Assembly (NCBI GenBank): GCA_005877345.1
Contig: VBPR01000020.1
Span: forward strand, 3,573 to 20,111
DNA from: Nitrososphaerota archaeon
Lineage (GTDB): Archaea > Thermoproteota > Nitrososphaeria > Nitrososphaerales > Nitrososphaeraceae
Direction of reading: 5' to 3'
Length of the DNA: 16,539 nt
The translations under genes were made by a program, and so were the position numbers. The first letter of the stretch is position 1. Each line of letters opens with the position of its first letter. Positions 7,284-14,154 of this stretch are shown here, in pieces. The notes beneath the pieces are model-generated. The model was given only the letters and a program-made list of their open reading frames with translations. It searched no databases and was not told the origin of the DNA.

Positions 7284-7665
7284 ACCCTAATCTAAATAAT
7301 TTTAAATAAATATCATTTTAAGACGTTCTTTACTATATTAGTATGAAAATTTCAAAATTATTTTCTATACAAAAGTACGATCCAATCTGTTTTTAGATAA
7401 TAGAATTTGAATTTTATGCATAAATCTATAAATTTTTGTTATACAAGATTGTTATTTATATATATTTTAGATAATTAATTTTATGAATTTTAGCATTTGG
7501 GCATCTTTCTTAAATTGTTATGGAACTTGTTTCTACATCTGAACTATAGAACTTGGATATTTCTTTTCACTCTTGCACTTGCAATCAAGCAGACTTTGCT
7601 AATTCAGGTAAGTCCTGTTCTAGGTTTTAATTTACCATTTATTGTGAACATGTTTTGATTACTAA
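7284..7665. other. AT-rich intergenic region between the phosphatase gene and ureD
   Basis: The left end holds the TATA-like promoter of the phosphatase gene (about 7294-7308). A long TTATTTATATATATTTT tract lies at about 7451-7467. Only frames under 20 codons occur. I see no RNA gene or conserved structure. Confidence 0.4.
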
Positions 7666-8592
7666 TCATGCCTTTCTTATCCCACTGAATGAAGCCCCTA
7701 TAATTTGATTCCTAGCTATCCTTACAACTTCGAAGATGAGATTCTTCACATCTCCAGCCGTTTTACCTAGTACCCTTACTATAATTCCCTGTCTGGCTGG
7801 AAGAAATGATGTGCCGCCAGATATTTTGCCCTCAAATTCTTTGATCTTTTCATTAATCTCATACAGGAGATCTTTCACATAGGATTCACTGGTAACAATA
7901 TATATTGTGCCAACTACTTCAAAATTTCCTAATATTCCATCAACTGTCAAGTCTTCTTTCTTTGGATCTAACTTTACTATATCTATAAACCTGGGTTTAC
8001 TCGATTGGTTCCTTGCAATGGTTTTTATGTAACAAATGTCATATTCGAATTTTTCACCACTTGCCACCCTACCTGGAACGATTGTTTCTGAATAGATCAT
8101 TGTGGCATTGTCATGGACACTCAATTCCACTTCCTGGTAGAATCTAGAATTACGAAACGGTATTATCTGATCTGGGATATACTCAAGATAGCTACCCTTG
8201 CCTACCTTGATAATGACCTTCTGAGTACCATAATTTTTTTCCATTTTGTAGATTCTAGTAGCTCCTTGTGTGGTAACATGAGCAACAGCATTAGTACTTA
8301 GCCTGATATCTATACGGTATCGGTCTCCCTCCAATATACCACCTGATGGGGAAATGATGTACACGTAGGCCATTGCGGGCAGAGTTTCCTCCAAATAAAT
8401 GGCCCGCTGTATGAATAGAGGTACACGGCAATATTGTTCTCTTATAACAGTCTTTCCAGTACCTTGATCCCTTTCTAGTTTAAGCTTCAATATACCGACC
8501 TTTCCCGACTTGGCAACTTCAATCTCTGGTTCTGTGAGGTACACCTCAATCTCTGGCGGAATATTTCTTGGTGTATAAAAATCGATGGACAT
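7666..8592 (-). CDS. ureD: Urease accessory protein UreD (UreH)
   Basis: The 308-residue protein carries UreD hallmarks in order: YCRVPLFIQRAIYLE, then SPSGGILEGDRYRIDI, then HVTTQGATRIYKM, and a central YLEYIPDQIIPFRNSRF. UreD binds apo-urease and, with UreF and UreG, forms the complex through which nickel and carbon dioxide reach the active site in the cytoplasm. The ATG at 8592 is preferred to a TTG two codons earlier. It is the last gene of the leftward cluster and lies 109 bases after ureG, a wider gap than elsewhere in the cluster. I see no clear promoter in that gap, so read-through from ureG is likely. The length is usual for the family. Confidence 0.93.
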   Translation of the reverse strand: MSIDFYTPRNIPPEIEVYLTEPEIEVAKSGKVGILKLKLERDQGTGKTVIREQYCRVPLFIQRAIYLEETLPAMAYVYIISPSGGILEGDRYRIDIRLSTNAVAHVTTQGATRIYKMEKNYGTQKVIIKVGKGSYLEYIPDQIIPFRNSRFYQEVELSVHDNATMIYSETIVPGRVASGEKFEYDICYIKTIARNQSSKPRFIDIVKLDPKKEDLTVDGILGNFEVVGTIYIVTSESYVKDLLYEINEKIKEFEGKISGGTSFLPARQGIIVRVLGKTAGDVKNLIFEVVRIARNQIIGASFSGIRKA

Positions 8593-8701
8593 TGTCAATC
8601 TGCATCCAAAGCTAGGTTAGCAAGAGTATCGGTGCGGTTTCCATTATTCTATTATCCATGTGGCTATTTCCATAGTGTCTAAACAATTTACCATTAACAT
8701 T

Positions 8702-9358
8702 TTAGTTTTTTACTAAGCTTTTTGGTGTAGCCTCAAAAAGAACATCCCTTATAATATGAAACACAACTGCATCTACTCCTTGGCCTGTTTTGGAGTTGAC
8801 AAAAACCGTCGGTTTGCTACTTCGTACAATCTTTGCATCGTGTTCCATTACCTTTAAATCTGCTCCGACATAGGGAGCTATATCAATTTTGTTTATTACA
8901 AGAAGATCGCAATTCTCTATTCCCAGTCCCCTTTTTCTAGGGTACTTGTCGCCACCTGTTACATCAATTATATAGATGAAATAGTCAGCCAGAGCTGGAC
9001 TAAAAGTCGTTGTTATGTTATCGCCACCACTCTCAATCAAGATCAGATCTAGATAATCATGTTTTAATTCCATTTCCTCTACTACAGAAAGATTTATCGA
9101 TGGATCTTCTCTCACGGCAGTATGAGGACATCCCCCAGTAGCAACCCCTATTACTAAATCTTCTGGCATGAGCCCTCTCTCTGTTACAAGATTTCGTCTC
9201 ATCCTTTCTGCATCCTCTTTGGAAACGACATCATTTGAAATTATGCCTGCTTTGTATCCCTTTGCAGAAAGTATAGGAACAACCTGCTCTATTAGCATAG
9301 TCTTACCTGATCCTACAGGACCACCAATTCCAATGCGAGGAATCCGGTTAGAGGACAT
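8702..9358 (-). CDS. ureG: Urease accessory GTPase UreG
   Basis: The 218-residue SIMIBI-class GTPase has the P-loop GGPVGSGKT (K19, T20) and the nickel-binding CPH motif (C77-P78-H79 in GGCPHTAVRED). It also has ESGGDN for switch II/Mg binding and NKID for guanine recognition. UreG dimerises with nickel and GTP and hydrolyses GTP to drive metal transfer into urease. No His-rich N-terminal extension is present, as is usual when UreE supplies nickel. The ATG at 9358 is preceded by a GAGGT ribosome binding site (complement of 9368-9372), and the gene starts 18 bases after ureF, so they are co-transcribed. All catalytic residues are intact. Confidence 0.97.
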   Translation of the reverse strand: MSSNRIPRIGIGGPVGSGKTMLIEQVVPILSAKGYKAGIISNDVVSKEDAERMRRNLVTERGLMPEDLVIGVATGGCPHTAVREDPSINLSVVEEMELKHDYLDLILIESGGDNITTTFSPALADYFIYIIDVTGGDKYPRKRGLGIENCDLLVINKIDIAPYVGADLKVMEHDAKIVRSSKPTVFVNSKTGQGVDAVVFHIIRDVLFEATPKSLVKN

Positions 9359-9376
9359 ATCAAATTTACCTCATTT

Positions 9377-10084
9377 TCATGTAATAAACATTTTTGAGAC
9401 CATCGTTTCATGCTTCATTTGCAAAATATCTAGACCAGGTGCGAATTGCCACATACTTGAAATTGGTCTGTCTATATTCGTTAAGACAGACTCCAAAATG
9501 ACCGGTCTTAACTCATGAATTATTTGCTGACCGTCAAAATGCTGGAGTCTTCCAAGTCTCAAGGCTGCTCCTATAATGCCTACAGTAAAGCTGTACAATA
9601 GTATCAATCCAGCTTTATTCTTTGGTATACCAAGCGACCAGGTCGCTACCCCAAAGGATACAGGAAATACTCCTGTCGCGTTACCAGTACTTATACCGTT
9701 TTGATAATCCTTCAACATTTTTTTGTTCTTTACGAAATAGCTAACACATTTCAGCAATTGGTTACCAGACCTAACAGAAGCGCTTCTTGTCTCCTCAATT
9801 ATTCTCATAAAGTATAAATTTTCATCGGTATTAAGGAGATCAGTAAGATCTCCTTTCTTGCATGATTCATAAGCTTTACCCAATGCAGTATAATCAGATG
9901 GTCCGATCACTTGTTTTAAGTAGACAGCTATGAATTGAGATATATCTTTGCTCTTTAATTTCTTTACGTGAGATAGGGCTTCTAACCCATTAGAAATTGC
10001 ATACAGTCCAGTTGGAAAAAAAGAATCAGACATCTGCAATATACTGACATCTTCACTACTTATTTCAGTGTCCATGAACATCAT
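9377..10084 (-). CDS. ureF: Urease accessory protein UreF
   Basis: The protein has about 235 residues and is all-helical in character. UreF features include LQMSDSFFPTGLYAISNGLEAL near the N-terminus, GPSDYTALGKAYE, then TGNATGVFPVSFGVATWSLG, and RLGRLQHFDGQQIIHEL toward the C-terminus. UreF bridges UreD and UreG and acts as a fidelity factor for GTPase-driven nickel loading. Three ATG codons at 10084, 10081 and 10075 are all possible starts, and each overlaps the 3' end of ureE by 10-20 bases, indicating translational coupling. A TTG at 10102 would overlap further and is less likely. The C-terminal tail that contacts UreG is present. Its place between ureE and ureG is typical. Confidence 0.93.
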   Translation of the reverse strand: MMFMDTEISSEDVSILQMSDSFFPTGLYAISNGLEALSHVKKLKSKDISQFIAVYLKQVIGPSDYTALGKAYESCKKGDLTDLLNTDENLYFMRIIEETRSASVRSGNQLLKCVSYFVKNKKMLKDYQNGISTGNATGVFPVSFGVATWSLGIPKNKAGLILLYSFTVGIIGAALRLGRLQHFDGQQIIHELRPVILESVLTNIDRPISSMWQFAPGLDILQMKHETMVSKMFIT

Positions 10085-10580
10085 AACCTGGTTGAGGCTC
10101 AAAAATTATGTTCTCACTTTTAATATCAAGATTGTATCTTAAATTAGAAAATAGCTTCTGAAACAGTTCAATTTCAGATTGAGCTTGGATCGGAAAATAT
10201 ATTTTACCATTTGCAATCTTTATCGGTCTATGCATATTCCCAATAGTGTGACCAATCTTGATTGCTGTTTCGAATAATTGGTCAGCTGAAATATTTTCCT
10301 TTAAAGATATTATAGCCACATTTTCGGAAACCCTTTTTGCGATCACCATTTTTTCTTCTGTTAACAGGAGCACGTCACCGTCATTGATATGCGAACCGGG
10401 AATCATGGTAAGAACCAAGTCGGTGCCTTTATCAGATACTTTCCTGATTCTAGATCTTTCAGATTCAAGTCTAGTAATCTCAATTCTCTCAACATGATCA
10501 CTTTTTAACATGTATTGATATCTATCTTTAAGATGCGAATCGGAATTGATATTCCCGATTATTTTATCGATATGAATCAT
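10065..10580 (-). CDS. ureE: Urease accessory nickel chaperone UreE
   Basis: The 171-residue product has the peptide-binding N-terminal domain (about 1-85), containing RIRKVSDKGTDLVLTMIPGSHINDGDVLL. The metal-binding C-terminal domain carries GHTIGNMHRPI (H111, H117); the family's nickel-binding histidine lies in this motif. The end is short (GYDVHGH), with only two histidines, unlike the His-rich tails of some bacterial UreE proteins, so nickel storage capacity is probably small. UreE dimers hand nickel to UreG. First gene of the cluster: its ATG at 10580 lies inside a small overlapping ORF (10564-10605), and ureF overlaps its end. No urease structural gene adjoins it within the window. Confidence 0.92.
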   Translation of the reverse strand: MIHIDKIIGNINSDSHLKDRYQYMLKSDHVERIEITRLESERSRIRKVSDKGTDLVLTMIPGSHINDGDVLLLTEEKMVIAKRVSENVAIISLKENISADQLFETAIKIGHTIGNMHRPIKIANGKIYFPIQAQSEIELFQKLFSNLRYNLDIKSENIIFEPQPGYDVHGH

Positions 10581-10605
10581 CGGCCCTGTAAAGCACCCTA
10601 GTCAT
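10564..10605 (-). CDS. Mini-ORF overlapping the ureE start (possible leader peptide)
   Basis: ATG at 10605, 13 codons (MTRVLYRADDSYR), TAA at 10564-10566. It has the best ribosome binding site in the area: GAGGA, complement of 10611-10615, five bases before the ATG. It overlaps the first codons of ureE in another frame, so ribosomes ending here could reinitiate at, or compete with, ureE. Whether it is translated is unknown. Confidence 0.3.
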   Translation of the reverse strand: MTRVLYRADDSYR

Positions 10606-10673
10606 AAAATTCCTCGCTCATAGTTATTTTTTTCCTTCTCTGCTTCTACTATAAGGTTTCGATTTGCATTCAT
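10602..10673 (-). CDS. Mini-ORF of 23 codons upstream of ureE
   Basis: ATG at 10673 and TGA at 10602-10604, encoding a charged peptide (MNANRNLIVEAEKEKNNYERGIL). Both ends overlap neighbouring mini-ORFs in the ATGA arrangement. The frame is open for about 40 more codons upstream, to a TAA before 10793, without a start codon, so it could also be the end of a decayed gene. Confidence 0.28.
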   Translation of the reverse strand: MNANRNLIVEAEKEKNNYERGIL

Positions 10674-10792
10674 CTGACGTAGCTGCCATGATACAACTGT
10701 TTTTGCATTATTGAATTGTTTCCCTGTCCCTGTCCGGATACAACTTGATTTTGTACTTTGATGCTTCCTAAAATCGATGAAATGAGAGACAC
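10670..10792 (-). CDS. Possible small protein (40 aa) upstream of ureE
   Basis: GTG start at 10792 and TGA at 10670-10672, encoding MSLISSILGSIKVQNQVVSG followed by a QGQGNN stretch. A TATATATTT element lies about 17 bases upstream, slightly closer than usual for a leaderless start. Composition looks protein-like, but I recognise no family. It could be the first member of a leader-ORF chain before ureE or a remnant. Confidence 0.28.
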   Translation of the reverse strand: MSLISSILGSIKVQNQVVSGQGQGNNSIMQKQLYHGSYVR

Positions 10793-10851
10793 AAATTTAA
10801 TAAAAAAATATATGGAATACTAATTACTGATATCAATCTCACCAGAACACA

Positions 10852-11405
10852 TCATCTAACATTATTTCCCGCTGAATATTTTAATTCGATGAGCCTACCG
10901 GCAATTAATCCTAAAATTATTCCATAAATCAAATGGAAAAAAAGGGATCCTATTACTACAGCTAAGTACAACCCTTGGAAATGTTGTGCTATTACAAAGA
11001 CATATTGATTTGGGGCAGAAAAATTGAACATATCTAATTTTGGTTGTATAATATACGCAGTCAAGGGCAAAAATAAAATCAACTAGAGTGATATTCCAGT
11101 TATAATTCCTAAATTGTTCCACGTTTGATACGAAATGGAACTAATCTATTCCAGAATAGTGCTCCTTGGCCAAGTAAATTACCGGCTACAGTACCGCTAG
11201 CAAAATGCAATAAGAGACCAACATAAGGCGATGTGTTGGAATCATAAAATCCTAAAGAAGAACCTATTACAGCAAAAAAAGTACCAAAGGGAGTTTTTGA
11301 AATGAGATCCAAGCTAAATAATGATCCAGATATTACAATTGATGATAATAATCCAGCTAATGTACAATACGCTAACAGATATCTTGAGTTTTTTTCTATT
11401 TTCAC
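10852..11405 (-). pseudogene. Broken small membrane-protein gene
   Basis: The first part (11405 down to 11109) encodes MKIEKNSRYLLAYCTLAGLL... with two or three membrane segments and ends at RIKRGTI plus TAG. The continuation lies in another frame: GIITGISL, then an in-frame TAG at about 11084-11086, then LILFLPLTAYIIQPKLDMF... down to 10852, with two more membrane segments and GIILGLIAGRLIEL. Joined, they would form one protein of about 185 residues, so a frameshift and a nonsense codon (perhaps from a TGG) both interrupt it. The start has an ACTTAAATTT element about 25-30 bases upstream. Function unknown. Two separate small genes are possible but less likely, because the second piece lacks a good start. 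Confidence 0.55.
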
Positions 11406-11518
11406 AACTATTATTTAAGTTTTAATGAAATTTAAGTTTGCTCGAGATTATACTCTCTAATAGGAGTTAGAAATTCTAATTTATTCACAACTAAGGTGGC
11501 ACAATACCTGTTTCTCCC

Positions 11519-11527
11519 TCTTATAAT
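11519..11527 (+). promoter_or_regulatory. TATA-like element before the candidate structured RNA
   Basis: TCTTATAAT would place a transcription start near 11550, just before the hairpin at 11556-11574 and the pseudoknot at 11600-11686. No ORF follows it, which is why an RNA product is proposed. Confidence 0.3.
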
Positions 11528-11549
11528 CGTACTCGCTTACATTTTATCT

Positions 11550-11695
11550 GTAGAATACCTTTGTTAGTAAGGTAACTCAGGTAAGGCAAGTTCTTATGTT
11601 TAGCAGCGTAAATGTAATTACTCCTTTACCACAAATAGACACTGGCCGGTGGGATTCTCTATTCATTCGCTGCTAGTCCCACCGGTATTTACTAA
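11550..11695 (+). ncRNA. Candidate structured RNA with an H-type pseudoknot
   Basis: Two perfect GC-containing helices interleave. Helix A is TAGCAGCG (11601-11608) with CGCTGCTA (11668-11675). Helix B is CCGGTGGGA (11646-11654) with TCCCACCGG (11677-11685). The order A-B-A'-B' is a pseudoknot; a T-G pair (11600/11676) closes the one-base gap, so the helices can stack end to end. A 6-bp hairpin with a 7-base loop (11556-11574) precedes them. The orientation is inferred from the TATA-like element; the reverse strand could fold similarly. It does not match tRNA, 5S rRNA, SRP or RNase P features that I know. Boundaries are estimates. Confidence 0.4.
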
Positions 11696-11891
11696 AAATT
11701 AATTATAGTTTGTCAGACAAATCTAATATACCTTTTAACCCACCATCACCTCATTCAGTGCATGTTCCCAACAAGGGAAAAAAGAATAAACTTAACTACC
11801 TTTGCCACTTTAAAAAACCTCAAGTGGAAAGATGATTAGGGATTATGTTTTCCTATCCCTTCTTTCTGTATATCTATTGTGTCACGTTACG

Positions 11892-11919
11892 ATTCATTCC
11901 AAATATTACAAGAATGAAT
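11892..11919. promoter_or_regulatory. Inverted repeat upstream of the gene at 11962
   Basis: ATTCATTC (11892-11899) and GAATGAAT (11912-11919) are perfect 8-base arms around 12 bases. They lie just upstream of the TATA-like TTTATTAAT (11929-11937), where an activator or repressor could act. Confidence 0.4.
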
Positions 11920-11961
11920 TTATTCGCATTTATTAATGAAGATGACACTACATAGTTAACA

Positions 11962-12576
11962 ATGGATTTTTGGTCTTTAATTAGGGATTATGCTCAGACG
12001 ATAACGGCTGGTGGAGTTATACTTGCTTTATCCATTTCCATCTTTACCCTCATTTCTTCGAGAAAACAGAGCAAATTCCAAACACTTATGGAAGTGTACA
12101 AGTTGGTTAATTCCTTCGAGGAAAGAGAAGCCAGAAAGAATGTCTATGAGGCATTTAGAATCTATATGAAACACCATTATAAGAAAGGTATAAAAATTGG
12201 TGGTAAAATGTATTTTTGCAAGAACCTCATAAAATTTAAAGGTGATGCATTTCTTGACATTTTCCGAGATCCTGTTGTTCTAGAGGAGATGAAAACAAAA
12301 GGGATTGGACTGCAACAGGACGTGGAAAGAGTAAGGGCCACGTTTGACCATATCGGTGCGTTGTATAATAGTAACCTTATCCCAAAAGATCCTTTACTGA
12401 AAGCATTATGGGGAACAGGTAGAGTTTGTTGGATTTGTCTTGCACAAAATATTTTCATAGAACGGGATAAAAGGGGGACTGAATTTTATATGAACAATTT
12501 TGAAGAGTTTTTTCACGAAATTGAAAAATATCGGATTAGACATAGAGCTATATTAGAGCCAGTAGAACCATCGTAG
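11962..12576 (+). CDS. Membrane-anchored protein of unknown function
   Basis: The 204-residue protein has one N-terminal membrane segment (about 13-33, TITAGGVILALSISIFTLIS) followed by a cytoplasmic basic stretch (SSRKQSK). The helical domain contains YKLVNSFEEREARKNVYEAF and DVERVRATFDHIGALYNSNLIP, then GTGRVCWICLAQNIFIERDKRG and NNFEEFFHEIEKYR. This layout resembles the DUF4760-type proteins, which have an N-terminal anchor and the RATFDxIG-like motif; the assignment is from memory and moderate. The ATG at 11962 follows a TATA-like TTTATTAAT about 28 bases upstream, and an inverted repeat sits before that. No neighbours on the same strand, so it is probably monocistronic. Confidence 0.65.
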   Translation: MDFWSLIRDYAQTITAGGVILALSISIFTLISSRKQSKFQTLMEVYKLVNSFEEREARKNVYEAFRIYMKHHYKKGIKIGGKMYFCKNLIKFKGDAFLDIFRDPVVLEEMKTKGIGLQQDVERVRATFDHIGALYNSNLIPKDPLLKALWGTGRVCWICLAQNIFIERDKRGTEFYMNNFEEFFHEIEKYRIRHRAILEPVEPS

Positions 12577-12607
12577 AGTTCTATTTGGTAAACTCAGGCA
12601 AAATTGA

Positions 12608-13771
12608 TTACTTACCACTTTTTATTTCCTTTTCAATTGTAAATTGGTCTAATACCTCATCACCCTTATTATCATAAAAAGTTCCAGTCAATTTAGTGTG
12701 AGGATTTCCATTGCTGATATCTATATTTAGAAATCCAAACTTGTCAAATTGGCTCGCCACGTAAGGTGCTTGACTAGCAAGCGGATAGAAACTCTCTCCA
12801 CCTGTGCCGACTATTGCGAAAAGGGTGCCATCTGTGTGACTGTTATAACCTGTAGTAAGTTGATTTGTCACAGTAGGTTCTGAACTATCACCAGCAGAAT
12901 TATATGATATTGGGTATGTTCTCTGGTAGTTGTGGTTATGTGCCTGCAATACTAAATCGACTTTATATTTTTCAAAGAGGGGGTGATAGATATCTCTAAG
13001 ACCTTTTTCTGCTTTATGTGTTGATGGTGATGTGTAAAATGGCCCATAAGTGGTTACTACTATCCAATCTATGTCTTTGTTTTCAGACGCTTTTTTCAAA
13101 TCTTCATCTATAAACTTGTACTGTGCAGAACCTACATCAAATTTAGATTCTGAAGCCATAGTAACAAAATGTACATGTCTGTAATCAAAAGAATAGTAAT
13201 GTTTGTCCATTTCAAAGCTTTTAATATATTGATCCATCTTAGATTTTCCATCGTTCACATCATGAAATCCTAAAGTAACCATGATTTTACCTTTTAGTGG
13301 CGACATTGTACCAAACCAACAATCTGCAGTAGTTTGATATGAAAGGTCTCCTAAAGGTAACACTAATTCAGGTTCTTTTTCTTCAATGTTATTGATAGTT
13401 TTTTTGGTATTTGTTGAACAACCAAAATCGCCAACTGCAGCGAAATTAAAAGCCTTGCTATTGTTATGCCCGCTAGCGTCAAAAGAGAAACCTTTGTAAA
13501 CAATTGTTTTAACTTGCTCTTCTATATTATTGTCCTTCTGATCAGGCTTCTTTTCAGGCTTCTTTTCAGGCTTCTGATGACCCTTATGATCACTGCCTCC
13601 TCCATCTCCCTTTTTATTTTTTCCATGTCCTTTACCAGGATTGTCCTTTCCTCGCTTAGCTAGTAGTCTTTGTTCATAATTCATTAATACATTAGATGAA
13701 ATAATAAGAAAAATTGCGGAAAATCCAATGATAATTCCTATTCTTTGATATAAGGACAGCGACAAGTTCAT
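12608..13771 (-). CDS. Phosphatase-like paralogue with degraded metal site, membrane-anchored
   Basis: The 387-residue protein is a paralogue of the phosphatase at 5709-7283: a membrane segment (about 10-30), a Lys/Gly/His-rich linker with PEKK repeats (about 40-83), and a calcineurin-like domain (about 105-385). The motifs GDFG (D115) and GDLSY (D142, Y145) remain. GNHD has become GFHD (N to F169), the MHYP histidine is a tyrosine (TTYGP, Y242), and GHxH has become AHNH (H278, H280 kept). The Asn and His normally bind metal, so a two-metal phosphatase centre is unlikely; it may bind a ligand or regulate its paralogue. The ATG at 13771 is chosen because TTTATATT (13789-13796) lies about 21 bases upstream and the paralogue has a similarly short N-terminus; an in-frame ATG at 13822 would add 17 residues. 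Confidence 0.8.
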   Translation of the reverse strand: MNLSLSLYQRIGIIIGFSAIFLIISSNVLMNYEQRLLAKRGKDNPGKGHGKNKKGDGGGSDHKGHQKPEKKPEKKPDQKDNNIEEQVKTIVYKGFSFDASGHNNSKAFNFAAVGDFGCSTNTKKTINNIEEKEPELVLPLGDLSYQTTADCWFGTMSPLKGKIMVTLGFHDVNDGKSKMDQYIKSFEMDKHYYSFDYRHVHFVTMASESKFDVGSAQYKFIDEDLKKASENKDIDWIVVTTYGPFYTSPSTHKAEKGLRDIYHPLFEKYKVDLVLQAHNHNYQRTYPISYNSAGDSSEPTVTNQLTTGYNSHTDGTLFAIVGTGGESFYPLASQAPYVASQFDKFGFLNIDISNGNPHTKLTGTFYDNKGDEVLDQFTIEKEIKSGK

Positions 13772-13788
13772 CTCTTCATTCCCTAGAT

Positions 13789-13796
13789 AATATAAA
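13789..13796 (-). promoter_or_regulatory. TATA box of the phosphatase-like paralogue
   Basis: TTTATATT on the minus strand, about 21 bases before the ATG at 13771. It argues for that start over the ATG at 13822, which has no clear box. Confidence 0.4.
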
Positions 13797-13993
13797 TAAT
13801 TATCGGGTTTTCCATCCAACATACTAAATAATAATCGTTGAAATAGGCTTAGAACAGCTTCGAGTATCTTTGGACTATCAATAATGGATTATACCGAAAA
13901 TTAACATAATTCATTTTTTACATTCTATTACTTTTATTAAATCTGAAAGAGGGTGGAAAGTATCAGAGTGTTTCCAACCAACAGTTTCTAACA

Positions 13994-14134
13994 ATGTCGA
14001 CTGTAAATCACACGATATACACTTTAAATGATACCGAGCAAGATCTTTAGTGGTCTGTTTGTGCAAAAATTATTGATAAATCAAGTAACATTACAATTCA
14101 AGGGAGTGAAATTTCAAAAAGGATATTTAAATAA
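13994..14134 (+). pseudogene. Small ORF interrupted by an in-frame TAG
   Basis: ATG at 13994 gives MSTVNHTIYTLNDTEQDL, then TAG at 14048-14050. The same frame continues WSVCAKIIDKSSNITIQGSE and ends at TAA 14132-14134, 46 codons in all. The part after the stop loosely resembles the beginning of small Nitrososphaeria proteins with a C-x2-I-x-D-x3-I-x4-G pattern, so this may be the broken N-terminal piece of such a gene. The rest of 13823-14154 shows no other feature apart from the SRPBCC gene's promoter at its end. Confidence 0.35.
14125..14132 (+). promoter_or_regulatory. TATA box of the SRPBCC gene
   Basis: ATTTAAAT inside GGATATTTAAATAAA, centred about 27 bases before the GTG at 14155. This is ideal spacing for a leaderless mRNA and supports the GTG start. 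Confidence 0.55.
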
Positions 14135-14154
14135 ATCAATAGGACTAAATTGTT

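Larger units (their letters stand above)
11406..11961. other. 555-bp intergenic region rich in inverted repeats
   Basis: No protein frame of note is seen. Inverted repeats include TTAGAA-A-TTCTAA (11467-11479), TACCTT/AAGGTA (11556-11574), the interleaved helices at 11600-11686, TTTGTC-A-GACAAA (11709-11721), TTCCC/GGGAA (11765-11779), CCACTT/AAGTGG (11805-11827), AGGGAT/ATCCCT (11838-11860) and ATTCATTC/GAATGAAT (11892-11919). The density suggests one or more RNA genes or regulatory structures. Confidence 0.5.

Noticed and set aside
8593..8701. 18-codon frame in the ureG-ureD gap
   Set aside because: No ribosome site or protein-like features; probably spacer.
9168..9518. Plus-strand ORF of 116 codons across ureG and ureF
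   Set aside because: It lies opposite two well-conserved genes and has no domain of its own.
11084..11086. Amber codon read as pyrrolysine
   Set aside because: A frameshift just upstream in the same gene makes decay the simpler explanation, and no pyrrolysine machinery is visible here.
11641..11690. tRNA-like acceptor stem
   Set aside because: The 9-bp GC-rich pair encloses only about 22 bases, with no anticodon arm or TTCGA-type loop, so it cannot be a tRNA.
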